A stretch of 5,701 nucleotides of DNA from an uncultured Mycoplasmatota bacterium (GCA_947572405.1 CANPBV010000084.1:1-5701), one strand, 5' to 3'. Numbered from the stretch's first letter, positions 1 to 5,701 are shown. Made by a program: numbers and translations. The notes: a model not told the origin generated them from the sequence alone.

Positions 1-22
1 TAACAAAAGGTCTTCCTTTTTT
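1..22 (+). terminator. Possible tail of an upstream intrinsic terminator
   Basis: AAAAGG at 5-10 can pair with CCTTTT at 15-20 around a TCTT loop, and the 3' arm runs into a T-tract (17-22). This has the shape of a small rho-independent terminator for a gene to the left of the window. The stem is only 6 bp with two G-C pairs, and the upstream gene cannot be seen, so the call is tentative. Confidence 0.3.
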
Positions 23-69
23 GTACTCCATCCCCAAACCATTTTACACTATCCCTATCCACATCAAAT

Positions 70-98
70 TTGCTTTTTGTTTTAAAGTTTGTTATTAT
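70..98 (+). promoter_or_regulatory. Sigma-A type promoter with extended -10, for the HExxH gene
   Basis: A -35-like TTGCTT (70-75) is followed after 17 bases by TATTAT (93-98, five of six matches to TATAAT). A TG dinucleotide at 90-91 sits one base upstream of the -10, giving the extended -10 form that compensates for a weak -35 (only TTG matches). Transcription would start near 105, leaving a short leader before the ribosome-binding site at 112-118. A promoter here also argues against the longer reading frame that could begin at base 21. Confidence 0.55.
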
Positions 99-125
99 AT
101 GTGGAAACAAAAAGGAGGCATTTTT

Positions 126-1013
126 ATGGATCATATGTCAGAAGAGCTATCAGGTGCAATAATCAACGGAACATCTTTTTTTAACGCGGTAGAAGCCTTT
201 GAATTTTCTTTAAATCATATTGACATATTTGATAAGACATCCAAAAAAAATTTTGATAATATCGGCAGACAAATCATGAGAACAAATGCCATTTTACCTT
301 ATTCTAAGGACTTTGTAAAAACAGATTTAGAAACCAATAAATTAGAGGCTGCTTTACTTTGTGAAGATATCCTTGGAAAAAATTCTGGAGAGCCACTAAT
401 GACATTACCGATCGAAAAAAAGACAATGCCTCTTTTTGATGGAGGAACATTGTTTCATTATGATGGAGAAAAAAGAACAATTACTGCAACTAATATTATA
501 CTTTTTAGAACGGATTTATCTTATAACGCTCTATCTTTGGTTCATGAAAACACCCATATCTTATTCAATCAACCAGCTCCTGAAAAGGGGTTCCATATTC
601 ACTATAATGAGTTACTACCCATTTTAATGGAATTAATCGCAATTAGTCGTTTTGAAAAAACCCTAAATGATCCAAATTTACTAAAATATTATTTGGATAT
701 TCGAATCAAAACCTTACGCGATCATTTTGAAAAATATTCAGGGGTTCCCTTTCTTAAAACAACCAATGTAAATGGCTTCATACCTTTTCCGTACTCCATT
801 CATAATAGTTACTCTTATATCATCTGCACAATTTATGCATTGCGATTATTCGAACTATATAAAGCAAATCCTAAAACAATACAACAACTCATCCAAAAGG
901 CAATCTCCCATCAAATCACAGTTGAACAATTCCTTCAAGAAACAAGCACTTCTCTAAAAAATAAAGAAACTATAAATGCAACTGAAAAAGTTTTAAAAAT
1001 GTATCAAAAATAG
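126..1013 (+). CDS. Small soluble HExxH-motif protein, putative zinc metallopeptidase
   Basis: This encodes 295 residues with no signal peptide or membrane segment, so it is probably cytoplasmic. The start is ATG 126, fixed by AAGGAGG at 112-118 with a 7-base spacer. The open frame back to base 21 runs through the promoter and is not used. Residues 140-144 are HENTH, matching the zinc-peptidase HExxH pattern, within a hydrophobic context typical of an active-site helix. Candidate third zinc ligands are Glu162 and Glu169, 18 and 25 residues after the second His. The spacing to Glu169 and the following helix (MELIAISRFEKTL) resemble M3-family oligopeptidases, as does the Tyr-rich stretch at 223-238 followed by a helix. 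However, M3 enzymes are usually about 550-600 residues, so this would be a much reduced relative or a separate gluzincin-like family. The family assignment is inference, and substrate and partners are unknown. It is a single-gene unit, convergent with the cell-wall operon, and nothing links it to that operon's function. Confidence 0.8.
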   Translation: MDHMSEELSGAIINGTSFFNAVEAFEFSLNHIDIFDKTSKKNFDNIGRQIMRTNAILPYSKDFVKTDLETNKLEAALLCEDILGKNSGEPLMTLPIEKKTMPLFDGGTLFHYDGEKRTITATNIILFRTDLSYNALSLVHENTHILFNQPAPEKGFHIHYNELLPILMELIAISRFEKTLNDPNLLKYYLDIRIKTLRDHFEKYSGVPFLKTTNVNGFIPFPYSIHNSYSYIICTIYALRLFELYKANPKTIQQLIQKAISHQITVEQFLQETSTSLKNKETINATEKVLKMYQK

Positions 1014-1036
1014 TATGAATTTTTCATACTATTTTT
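1006..1036. terminator. Bidirectional terminator between convergent genes
   Basis: A perfect 14-bp inverted repeat (AAAAATAGTATGAA at 1006-1019, its complement at 1023-1036) encloses a 3-base T loop. The outer arms are an A-run and a T-run, so transcripts from either strand end in a U-tract after the hairpin. It overlaps the TAG stop of the plus-strand gene (1011-1013) and lies 42 bases beyond the stop of ftsW on the minus strand. No other terminator is visible in the 65-base gap, so it probably serves both units. The stem is AT-rich, which weakens it, but length and perfect pairing compensate. Confidence 0.75.
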
Positions 1037-1078
1037 GCACATTTATCACTATTTTTAATTTATCCTTTACTTATGATA

Positions 1079-2173
1079 TTAGGCTTTTCCCCTTCTAGAA
1101 ATATTTAAAACGATTCCCATACTACATAATGTAATTAATAAACTAGATCCCCCATAAGACAAAAATGGGAGTGTAACACCAGTAACTGGTATTAGACCAA
1201 CTACCACACACAAATTCAAAATTGCTTGAAAAGACAGTTGGAAGATAATTCCAAATACCAAATATTTTCCAAATAAATCAGAGCACTCATGTGCAATTTT
1301 AAAACCATTAATAATGATACATAAAAATAAAGATGTCACAATCAAAACCCCTAAAAATCCAAATTCCTCACTAATAATGGAAAAAATAAAATCTGTTTGT
1401 GGTTCAGGCAAATAAAAATGTTTTTGAATAGAATTGCCAAATCCGAGTCCAAATAGTCCTCCTGGACCTATTGCATATAACGATTGAATAATTTGAAATC
1501 CGCTTCCCAGAGGATCCTTCCATGGATCTAAGAACGATAAAATTCTAGCAAGTCGATATGGCGCAATCGCAATCAAGCCTATAATCCCTATCACGCCTAT
1601 GATTCCAATTTTAAAGAAAAATTTAAAATTAACTCCGCCAACAAACAAAATTCCAATAATAGTCATAACAATAATTGTACCTGTTCCGAAATCAGGTTGT
1701 AACATAATAAGTCCAAAAATAGAAAGTGTAAGACCCAAAATTGGAAGTACCCCTTTTTTAATACTTTTAATATCTTTTTCATTTTTACACAAATATTTCG
1801 ATGTAAAAATGATGAGACCTAATTTTGTAAATTCACTTGGTTGGATTCCAAATGAACCTATTCCAAACCAACTCCTACTTCCATTTCGAACAGTGCCAAT
1901 TCCAGGAATCAATACTAAAATTAGTAATAAGACACAAAGTCCTAAAATCTTATTGGCATGTTTCTCATAAAGTTTAAAATCAACCCTACTAATACCAATC
2001 ATTAAAATAACGCCAATGATAAAAAATAATCCTTGATTTTTGACAAATTTAAAAGAATCATGAAATTTATATTCGGCCCATATATAAGAAGCAGAATATA
2101 TCATAATAAGTCCAAAAATAGAAATAGCAAGAATACTAATAAAAAGTAATAAATTAAACTTTTTTTCTTTCAC
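1079..2173 (-). CDS. spoVE: SEDS-family peptidoglycan glycosyltransferase (FtsW/SpoVE)
   Basis: This 364-residue polytopic membrane protein (about ten hydrophobic segments) belongs to the SEDS family, whose members polymerise lipid II into glycan strands with a partner class B PBP. Signature stretches are present: IYSAS near 25-29, NGSRSWF at 97-103 leading into IQPSEFTK at 110-117, QPDFGTG at 159-165, LPEPQTDFIFSIISEEFGF at 255-273 with the conserved essential Asp at 261, and PFLSYGGSS at 336-344 near the C-terminus. The start is GTG at 2173, which overlaps the TAG of mraY by one base (TAGTG) and has GGAG 10 bases upstream. An in-frame ATG at 2230 would add 19 residues that merely read mraY in another frame. 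FtsW and SpoVE are close paralogues. The SpoVD-type neighbour favours SpoVE, but if this is the only such operon in the genome it may serve division as FtsW. Its stop (TAA) is followed by a shared terminator. Confidence 0.93.
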   Translation of the reverse strand: MKEKKFNLLLFISILAISIFGLIMIYSASYIWAEYKFHDSFKFVKNQGLFFIIGVILMIGISRVDFKLYEKHANKILGLCVLLLILVLIPGIGTVRNGSRSWFGIGSFGIQPSEFTKLGLIIFTSKYLCKNEKDIKSIKKGVLPILGLTLSIFGLIMLQPDFGTGTIIVMTIIGILFVGGVNFKFFFKIGIIGVIGIIGLIAIAPYRLARILSFLDPWKDPLGSGFQIIQSLYAIGPGGLFGLGFGNSIQKHFYLPEPQTDFIFSIISEEFGFLGVLIVTSLFLCIIINGFKIAHECSDLFGKYLVFGIIFQLSFQAILNLCVVVGLIPVTGVTLPFLSYGGSSLLITLCSMGIVLNISRRGKA

Positions 2174-3165
2174 TATAACCACACTCCAAAGGCAAGTGCT
2201 ACCATAGCCCCTATTAATCCAATAATCCAAAATAATTTTACAATATCCCTTTCATTCCATCCTAATTTTTCAAACGTGTGATGAATGGGAGTCATTGGAA
2301 AAATTCGTTTATGGGTCAATTTATAATATCCTCGTTGAATCAAACAAGAGGTCGTTTCTAGTACAAATACAAAGCCAATAATGATCAGTAATAATTCATG
2401 ACGTGTTAAAATAGCAAGTGCACCTAGTGTTGCTCCTAGTGCTAGAGAACCAGTATCTCCCATAAATACTTTTGCTGGACTAACATTAAATATCAAAAAC
2501 CCTAAAAGTGCACCTACTAAAATGAAGGAAAAAAGTGCTAGAGATTCATACCCTTCTAACCAACCTGTATTCCAGGAAATAAGACCAAAAGCAAGAAATG
2601 CAATTACAGATAGCCCCCCCGCTAATCCATCTAACCCATCCGTCAAATTGACTGCATTACTACTTGCTACTAAAATAAACAAAATAAAGAGTCCGTAAAA
2701 CCAACCAATATTCATTTTTATATGAAATGTATGTATCCAAAGTAATGGTTCATTCCCACTTTTCATAAAAAGATAAAAAAATACAATCGCAATCACTAAC
2801 TGCATAATCATTTTTGCTTTTTCAGTTAAGCCTTTGTTATTGTGTTTTATAATAATTAAGTAATCGTCAACAAAGCCAATTAGTGCATAGCCAATAAAGG
2901 TAAATAAAATGATTAACAAACTATAGGAAAACCCAATCTTATGTAATAAATAAAGTAATAAAATGGTAAGCACTGTCGGAATTATAAAGATAAATCCTCC
3001 CATTGTTGGGGTTCCACTTTTCTTACTATGAGTTTCTCTTAAATAAATACTAAGAGACTGTCCTGCCTTTAAATTTTTTAAAACAGGAATTAGGAAGATT
3101 CCAAAGAAAACTGCTAACAAAAATCCTATCATCATTGCAAAAATTGATTTGGTTAATATGAGCAT
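2173..3165 (-). CDS. mraY: Phospho-N-acetylmuramoyl-pentapeptide transferase (MraY)
   Basis: MraY transfers phospho-MurNAc-pentapeptide from UDP to undecaprenyl phosphate in the membrane, giving lipid I. The 330 residues match the short Bacillota form (324 in B. subtilis). Family motifs appear in order: HSKKSGTPTMGG at 46-57; GFVDDY at 97-102 with the catalytic Asp pair 100/101; SSNAVNLTDGLDGLAGG at 168-184; FMGDTGSLALG at 234-244 with the catalytic-site Asp237; and MTPIHHTFE at 291-299. The last motif is normally PIHHHFE, so the third His is Thr297 here (codon ACG), while all other key residues are kept. The start is ATG 3165, with AGGAGG at 3171-3176 and a 5-base spacer. That site overlaps the TAG stop of the upstream spoVD (TAGGAGG). 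About ten membrane segments are apparent. It lies between a transpeptidase and a SEDS polymerase, with no murE, murF or murD around it. Confidence 0.96.
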   Translation of the reverse strand: MLILTKSIFAMMIGFLLAVFFGIFLIPVLKNLKAGQSLSIYLRETHSKKSGTPTMGGFIFIIPTVLTILLLYLLHKIGFSYSLLIILFTFIGYALIGFVDDYLIIIKHNNKGLTEKAKMIMQLVIAIVFFYLFMKSGNEPLLWIHTFHIKMNIGWFYGLFILFILVASSNAVNLTDGLDGLAGGLSVIAFLAFGLISWNTGWLEGYESLALFSFILVGALLGFLIFNVSPAKVFMGDTGSLALGATLGALAILTRHELLLIIIGFVFVLETTSCLIQRGYYKLTHKRIFPMTPIHHTFEKLGWNERDIVKLFWIIGLIGAMVALAFGVWL

Positions 3166-3174
3166 ATATACCTC

Positions 3175-5082
3175 CTATTCTGTCAACATCAAGCGAATGG
3201 TTTCTCCTTCATAGATTTTTTCTCCTGCTACTGGGGACTGGTAAGAAATATGTTCTCCAGTCCCAGAAAATTCTACTTTGAAGCTTCCTAATTTTGCCAT
3301 AGCTTCTTTTACGGATAGACCGGTTACGTTTGGAACCTCTACATATTTTTTTTCGCCATATTTATATTCTTTTTCACTGGCTCCATCTCTTTTTTCAATC
3401 CCAAGGGCATTAATGGCATCTAGTAATACATTCCTAGCAATTGGAGCAGCCACGGTTCCACCATATTGTGTAATTCCTTTGGCATTATCTATAGCAATAT
3501 AAACGACAATTTGTGGATCATCTGCTGGAAGAAATCCCATAAAAGAAACAATATAATTTCCAACCATATATCTGCCATCTTTTACTTTTTGAGCAGTTCC
3601 TGTTTTTCCACCTACCCGATATCCTTCTATAAATGCATTTCCACCTGTCCCATTACTCACAACGCTTTCTAAGGCCATTCGTACCTTTTCGCTGGTGTTT
3701 TCACTGATTACTTTTCTCACTACTGTTGGTTTCGTTTCTTTAATAATTGTATTGGTTTCTGGTTCATTCAAACTTTTTACAATATATGGCTGATATAAGG
3801 TCCCACCATTAATAGCGGCAGAAACAGCAGTAATTTGTTGAATTGGCGTTACAGAAACACCTTGTCCAAAAGCAGTCGTTGCCAGTTCTACTGGTCCTAC
3901 TTTATCCAAACTAAATAAAATTCCACTACCTTCTCCGTTTAAGTCTACTCCTGTTTTTTTACCAAATCCAAATTTTTTAATATAATCAAATAGTTTTTCT
4001 TTTCCTATCCTCTGACCCAATACAACAAATCCTGGATTGCAAGAATTTTCTACAACTTCCAAAAAACTTTGTGTTCCATGTCCACCATGCTTCCAACATT
4101 TAATGCGAGCATTTTCTACTTGAATACTACCTGTATCAGTAAATTTTTCTTTTTCTAAATCTACCAAATTTTCTTCTAGGGCAGTGGCTAATGTAATAAT
4201 TTTAAAAGTACTTCCTGGTTCATAAGTTGCCCATATTGGCAAATTTCTATTGATTTCTTCTATAGTATAATCAGAATAATGGCTTGGAGAAAAGTTTGGC
4301 CTTGAGGAGATTGCTAAAATCTCTCCTGTTTTTGGATCCATTGCAATTCCTAAAGCTTGATCTGGGTTATATTTAGATACCGCATTGTCTAATTCTCTTT
4401 CCAATGAGGCCTGAATTTCATAATTAATCGTTAATGTCATGTTAATCCCATCTTGGGGCTTCTCATATACTTCATTTAACTCTAATCTAGCCCCTTTCGC
4501 ATCACTAAAATATTTAATCGCACCATAACTACCAGTCAAATATTGATCATACATGAGTTCTAGCCCCGATAATCCTTGATTATCAATTCCGACAAAACCT
4601 AGTGTATGTGATAATACTGTATCATAAGGATATTCTCGTTTTGATTCTTTTACTAAGTATACACCAGGAAGTTTTAGATCATTAATTTGATCCGCAATTT
4701 CATAGGATAACCTTCTGCCCTCTGGATGTACCCTTTCAATTGATGTTTTTTTGCTCACATGCTTCATCATTTCCTCTTTTGACACTTTTAATATATTGGC
4801 TAAAGCTTCTGCTGTTTTATCTTTATCCTTTATCTGGTTAGGAATTAATACAAGCGAGGTTGTTGTAATATTATCGGCTAATACAATTCCATTTCTATCA
4901 AAAATTTTTCCCCGATTGGCTTCAATTGGTAAATTTCTACTCCATAAACTTGAGGCATATTTATTTAGTTTCTTGTACTCAAAAACCTGAATGTAAAAAA
5001 CTTTTCCAATAATTAAAATAAAAAATAAAATAATTATCAATAAAATAATTTTTATCCTAGTATGAATCGCTTTAAAGAACAT
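3175..5082 (-). CDS. spoVD: SpoVD-type class B penicillin-binding protein (transpeptidase) with PASTA domain
   Basis: This 635-residue class B PBP is a DD-transpeptidase that crosslinks peptidoglycan outside the membrane. Order: short cytoplasmic tail and one membrane anchor (about 11-33); dimerisation/pedestal domain beginning with RGKIFDRNG at 57-65; transpeptidase domain with STFK at 291-294 (active Ser291), SCN at 347-349 and KTGTA at 493-497; and a single C-terminal PASTA domain (about 578-635, VPNVTGLSV). B. subtilis SpoVD (646 residues) has the same plan. Cys329 and Cys348 are 19 residues apart, the same spacing as Cys332/Cys351 of B. subtilis SpoVD, which form the disulfide reduced by StoA. 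The start is ATG 5082, with GAGGTGG at 5088-5094 and a 5-base spacer. A TTG at 5121 would add 13 residues with no membrane or domain content and is less likely. It is the first gene of the operon, with a candidate promoter at 5150-5179. The division paralogue PBP2B/FtsI is the alternative, but single PASTA plus the cysteine pair favours SpoVD. Confidence 0.93.
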   Translation of the reverse strand: MFFKAIHTRIKIILLIIILFFILIIGKVFYIQVFEYKKLNKYASSLWSRNLPIEANRGKIFDRNGIVLADNITTTSLVLIPNQIKDKDKTAEALANILKVSKEEMMKHVSKKTSIERVHPEGRRLSYEIADQINDLKLPGVYLVKESKREYPYDTVLSHTLGFVGIDNQGLSGLELMYDQYLTGSYGAIKYFSDAKGARLELNEVYEKPQDGINMTLTINYEIQASLERELDNAVSKYNPDQALGIAMDPKTGEILAISSRPNFSPSHYSDYTIEEINRNLPIWATYEPGSTFKIITLATALEENLVDLEKEKFTDTGSIQVENARIKCWKHGGHGTQSFLEVVENSCNPGFVVLGQRIGKEKLFDYIKKFGFGKKTGVDLNGEGSGILFSLDKVGPVELATTAFGQGVSVTPIQQITAVSAAINGGTLYQPYIVKSLNEPETNTIIKETKPTVVRKVISENTSEKVRMALESVVSNGTGGNAFIEGYRVGGKTGTAQKVKDGRYMVGNYIVSFMGFLPADDPQIVVYIAIDNAKGITQYGGTVAAPIARNVLLDAINALGIEKRDGASEKEYKYGEKKYVEVPNVTGLSVKEAMAKLGSFKVEFSGTGEHISYQSPVAGEKIYEGETIRLMLTE

Positions 5083-5087
5083 AAGGT

Positions 5088-5094
5088 CCACCTC
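5088..5094 (-). promoter_or_regulatory. Ribosome-binding site deciding the spoVD start
   Basis: GAGGTGG on the minus strand lies 5 bases before ATG 5082. It supports this start over the in-frame TTG at 5121, which lacks such a site: the bases before it are an almost pure T-run. Confidence 0.7.
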
Positions 5095-5119
5095 AATATA
5101 AGGATATGTGCTAGTCCAC

Positions 5120-5140
5120 AAAAAAAGAAGAACTTTTTTT
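5120..5140 (-). promoter_or_regulatory. Weak AT-rich hairpin in the spoVD leader
   Basis: Eight bases of A/G at 5120-5127 can pair with CTTTTTTT at 5133-5140 around a 5-base loop. On the minus strand the hairpin is followed by GTGG after its T-run. It falls between the candidate promoter (5150-5179) and the spoVD start. It could be the terminator of whatever once ended at 5187, or a leader element. With a single G-C pair it may also have no function. Confidence 0.22.
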
Positions 5141-5149
5141 CATCTACGT

Positions 5150-5179
5150 ATTATTTTGTTCTTATTTTAAAATTGTCAT
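5150..5179 (-). promoter_or_regulatory. Candidate sigma-A promoter for the spoVD-mraY-ftsW operon
   Basis: On the minus strand, ATGACA (5174-5179, five of six to TTGACA) and AATAAT (5150-5155, five of six to TATAAT) are separated by 18 bases. Transcription would begin near 5143, about 60 bases before the spoVD ATG. It is the best match upstream of the operon. The surrounding sequence is so AT-rich that chance hits to -10 boxes are common, and I see no clear sporulation sigma-factor box in its place. Confidence 0.4.
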
Positions 5180-5350
5180 CATAATCCTAAACTTTGAACA
5201 CTATAATGACGTTATTCCCTTTTATTTTGCCATCATGAGCAAAATTCTTTAGAATAAATGATGCTTCTCTTGCCTTGACTATGAAATCACTAGTACAAAT
5301 CATTCTTGTTTCTAAAGTCTGAGAAATCACTATAACAAAATATTTTTGTT

Positions 5351-5359
5351 TTTTAAGAA
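5351..5359 (+). repeat. Target-site duplication, left copy
   Basis: TTTTAAGAA directly precedes the inverted-repeat element and is identical to the nine bases directly after it (5463-5471). This is the footprint expected of a transposition event. Confidence 0.55.
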
Positions 5360-5462
5360 GGTTGTGTTCTACTTTATGACTGATAATATATATTAATCAT
5401 TGTATAATTAAAATTATTATTTATTAGAAAATATAGTAATCAGTTATTATGTTGAACACAAC
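5360..5462. mobile_element. MITE-like element, 103 bp, with imperfect terminal inverted repeats
   Basis: The left arm (5361-5386, starting GTTGTGTTC) and the right arm (5437-5462, ending GAACACAAC) are inverted copies matching at 21 of 26 positions, with the outermost nine bases perfect. The core between them is about 50 bases of almost pure A/T with no coding capacity. Perfect 9-bp direct repeats (TTTTAAGAA) flank the whole. Terminal inverted repeats, tiny size, no transposase and a target duplication together fit a non-autonomous element mobilised in trans by a full-length insertion sequence. The left end has one extra G outside the symmetrical repeat. A 9-bp duplication is known from several DDE insertion-sequence families, so I cannot assign the parent. 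A simple regulatory hairpin is the alternative, but it would not explain the flanking direct repeat. Confidence 0.6.
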
Positions 5463-5471
5463 TTTTAAGAA
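5463..5471 (+). repeat. Target-site duplication, right copy
   Basis: TTTTAAGAA follows the right terminal repeat directly and matches 5351-5359 exactly. The bases beyond diverge (AGAAAATC here, the element itself on the other side), so the duplication is limited to nine bases. Confidence 0.55.
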
Positions 5472-5538
5472 AGAAAATCTGTGTTGAAAAAGGGATTTCT
5501 GATTCGATCTTCATCTAAATGAATTCCTTTGTATTCTT

Positions 5539-5598
5539 TTAAAGTAACTTGGTTTCTGCATGTGCTAGATTTTCTTTATGCAAGGACAATTTTTTCAT
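5539..5598 (-). other. 19-codon ORF with a strong ribosome-binding site, probably the 5' remnant of the broken gene
   Basis: The ORF runs from ATG 5598 to TAA 5539-5541 and encodes a basic, Lys/His-rich 19-residue peptide (MKKLSLHKENLAHAETKLL). The GAGGGAG site 7 bases upstream is as good as those of the intact genes, so this segment may still be translated. Because downstream frames stay protein-like, a truncated gene start is more likely than a functional small peptide or leader. Confidence 0.3.
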
Positions 5599-5701
5599 AT
5601 CATATCTCCCTCTTTCATTGATCATAATATCACAAATTAGTAATACACAGGATAAAATTATAAATTGAAGGAATAAAGTGCGATTAAGCCATATAAACAA
5701 A
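5599..5701. other. Intergenic sequence to the window edge
   Basis: About 100 bases of AT-rich sequence. It contains the GAGGGAG ribosome-binding site (5606-5612) and a perfect TATAAT on the minus strand (5657-5662) without a convincing -35. I see no RNA gene, terminator or complete ORF here. Confidence 0.3.

Larger units (their letters stand above)
5187..5598 (-). pseudogene. Broken small ORF interrupted by a MITE-like insertion
   Basis: ATG 5598 has a strong ribosome-binding site (GAGGGAG at 5606-5612, 7-base spacer), but its frame stops after 19 codons (MKKLSLHKENLAHAETKLL, TAA at 5539-5541). A second frame is open for 27 codons just after this (VTLKEYKGIHLDEDR...) and ends at the edge of the insertion. 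Beyond the insertion, a 69-codon stretch (5190-5396) is open to TAG at 5187-5189 and reads like protein (for example FVIVISQTLETRM, then VKAREASFILKNF), but it has no good start. If the 103-bp element and one 9-bp repeat copy are removed, ATG 5598 and the 5187 stop fall in the same frame, 300 bases apart, with two stops between them. From ATG 5514 the frame would then be open for 71 residues. I read this as a decayed gene of about 100 codons. I do not recognise the product. TATAAT at 5657-5662 might be its old promoter. Non-coding chance openness is the alternative. Confidence 0.4.

Noticed and set aside
21..125. In-frame N-terminal extension of the HExxH gene from ATG 21.
   Set aside because: It has no ribosome-binding site, its residues would be encoded by the promoter (70-98) and Shine-Dalgarno (112-118), and ATG 126 has an ideal site.
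1599..1970. Long plus-strand ORF (123 codons) inside ftsW, and similar ones inside spoVD (3278-3502, 3466-3672, 4751-4990).
   Set aside because: They are antisense to well-supported conserved genes, their sequence is the complement of membrane or domain codons, and none has a credible ribosome-binding site.
2174..2230. 19-residue N-terminal extension of FtsW/SpoVE from ATG 2230.
   Set aside because: It lies entirely within the end of mraY in another frame and lacks a ribosome-binding site. GTG 2173 gives the usual N-terminus just before the first membrane segment.
1079..5082. UGA recoding (Mollicutes-like code 4), considered because none of the four intact genes ends in TGA (three TAG, one TAA).
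   Set aside because: Tryptophans in these genes are TGG and no TGA interrupts them in frame, so the standard code is sufficient. Four stops are too few to infer a bias.
5083..5121. TTG start at 5121 for SpoVD.
   Set aside because: It has no Shine-Dalgarno, and the extension covers the real ribosome-binding site for ATG 5082.
5190..5396. HPr-like reading of the 69-codon open stretch (LETR followed by a helix-like segment and a GK turn).
   Set aside because: The spacing between the Arg and Gly-Lys positions is three residues longer than in HPr, the phosphorylated His is absent and the similarity is too faint to support a call.
5678..5701. Possible plus-strand gene start (GTG 5678 with GAAGGA upstream) running off the window.
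   Set aside because: Only eight codons are visible, so there is no protein evidence either way.
5122..5701. CRISPR array, tRNA or riboswitch in the gene-poor right end.
   Set aside because: No regularly spaced repeats, no cloverleaf with a TTCGA-type arm and no conserved riboswitch core were seen. The structure present is explained by the inverted-repeat element.

Overview
The window is AT-rich, with Shine-Dalgarno sites of the AGGAGG type and tightly packed cell-envelope genes. This points to a low-GC Bacillota (Firmicutes). The penicillin-binding protein is of the SpoVD type: one C-terminal PASTA domain and the cysteine pair known from Bacillus subtilis SpoVD. That suggests a spore-forming lineage or a close relative. 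All four intact genes read with the standard bacterial code. I cannot name the genus.

Layout. Bases 1-22 hold a short hairpin with a T-run, possibly the tail of an upstream transcription unit. Bases 70-98 carry a good extended -10 promoter. It drives a plus-strand gene (126-1013) for a 295-residue soluble protein with a HENTH zinc-peptidase motif and no family I can name with certainty. A 14-bp AT-rich hairpin at 1006-1036 lies between this gene and the convergent minus-strand operon and can end transcription from both sides.

The minus strand (5082 down to 1079) is a compact three-gene operon: spoVD-type transpeptidase, mraY, then ftsW/spoVE. The genes are coupled by a ribosome-binding site that overlaps a stop (TAGGAGG) and by a one-base stop/start overlap (TAGTG). 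Together they make lipid I (MraY), polymerise lipid II into glycan (FtsW/SpoVE, a SEDS protein) and crosslink it (SpoVD). The genes that usually sit among them in Bacillota division clusters (murE, murF, murD, murG, ftsL) are absent from this stretch.

Bases 5122-5701 hold no intact gene. They contain a candidate promoter for the operon (5150-5179) and a broken minus-strand ORF (5187-5598). That ORF is interrupted by a 103-bp element with 26-bp imperfect terminal inverted repeats and a perfect 9-bp flanking direct repeat, which looks like a small non-autonomous transposable element (MITE). The main items for a second look are this element and the gene it broke, the HHT in place of HHH in MraY, the SpoVD redox cysteine pair, the stripped-down gene cassette, and the unassigned HExxH protein.
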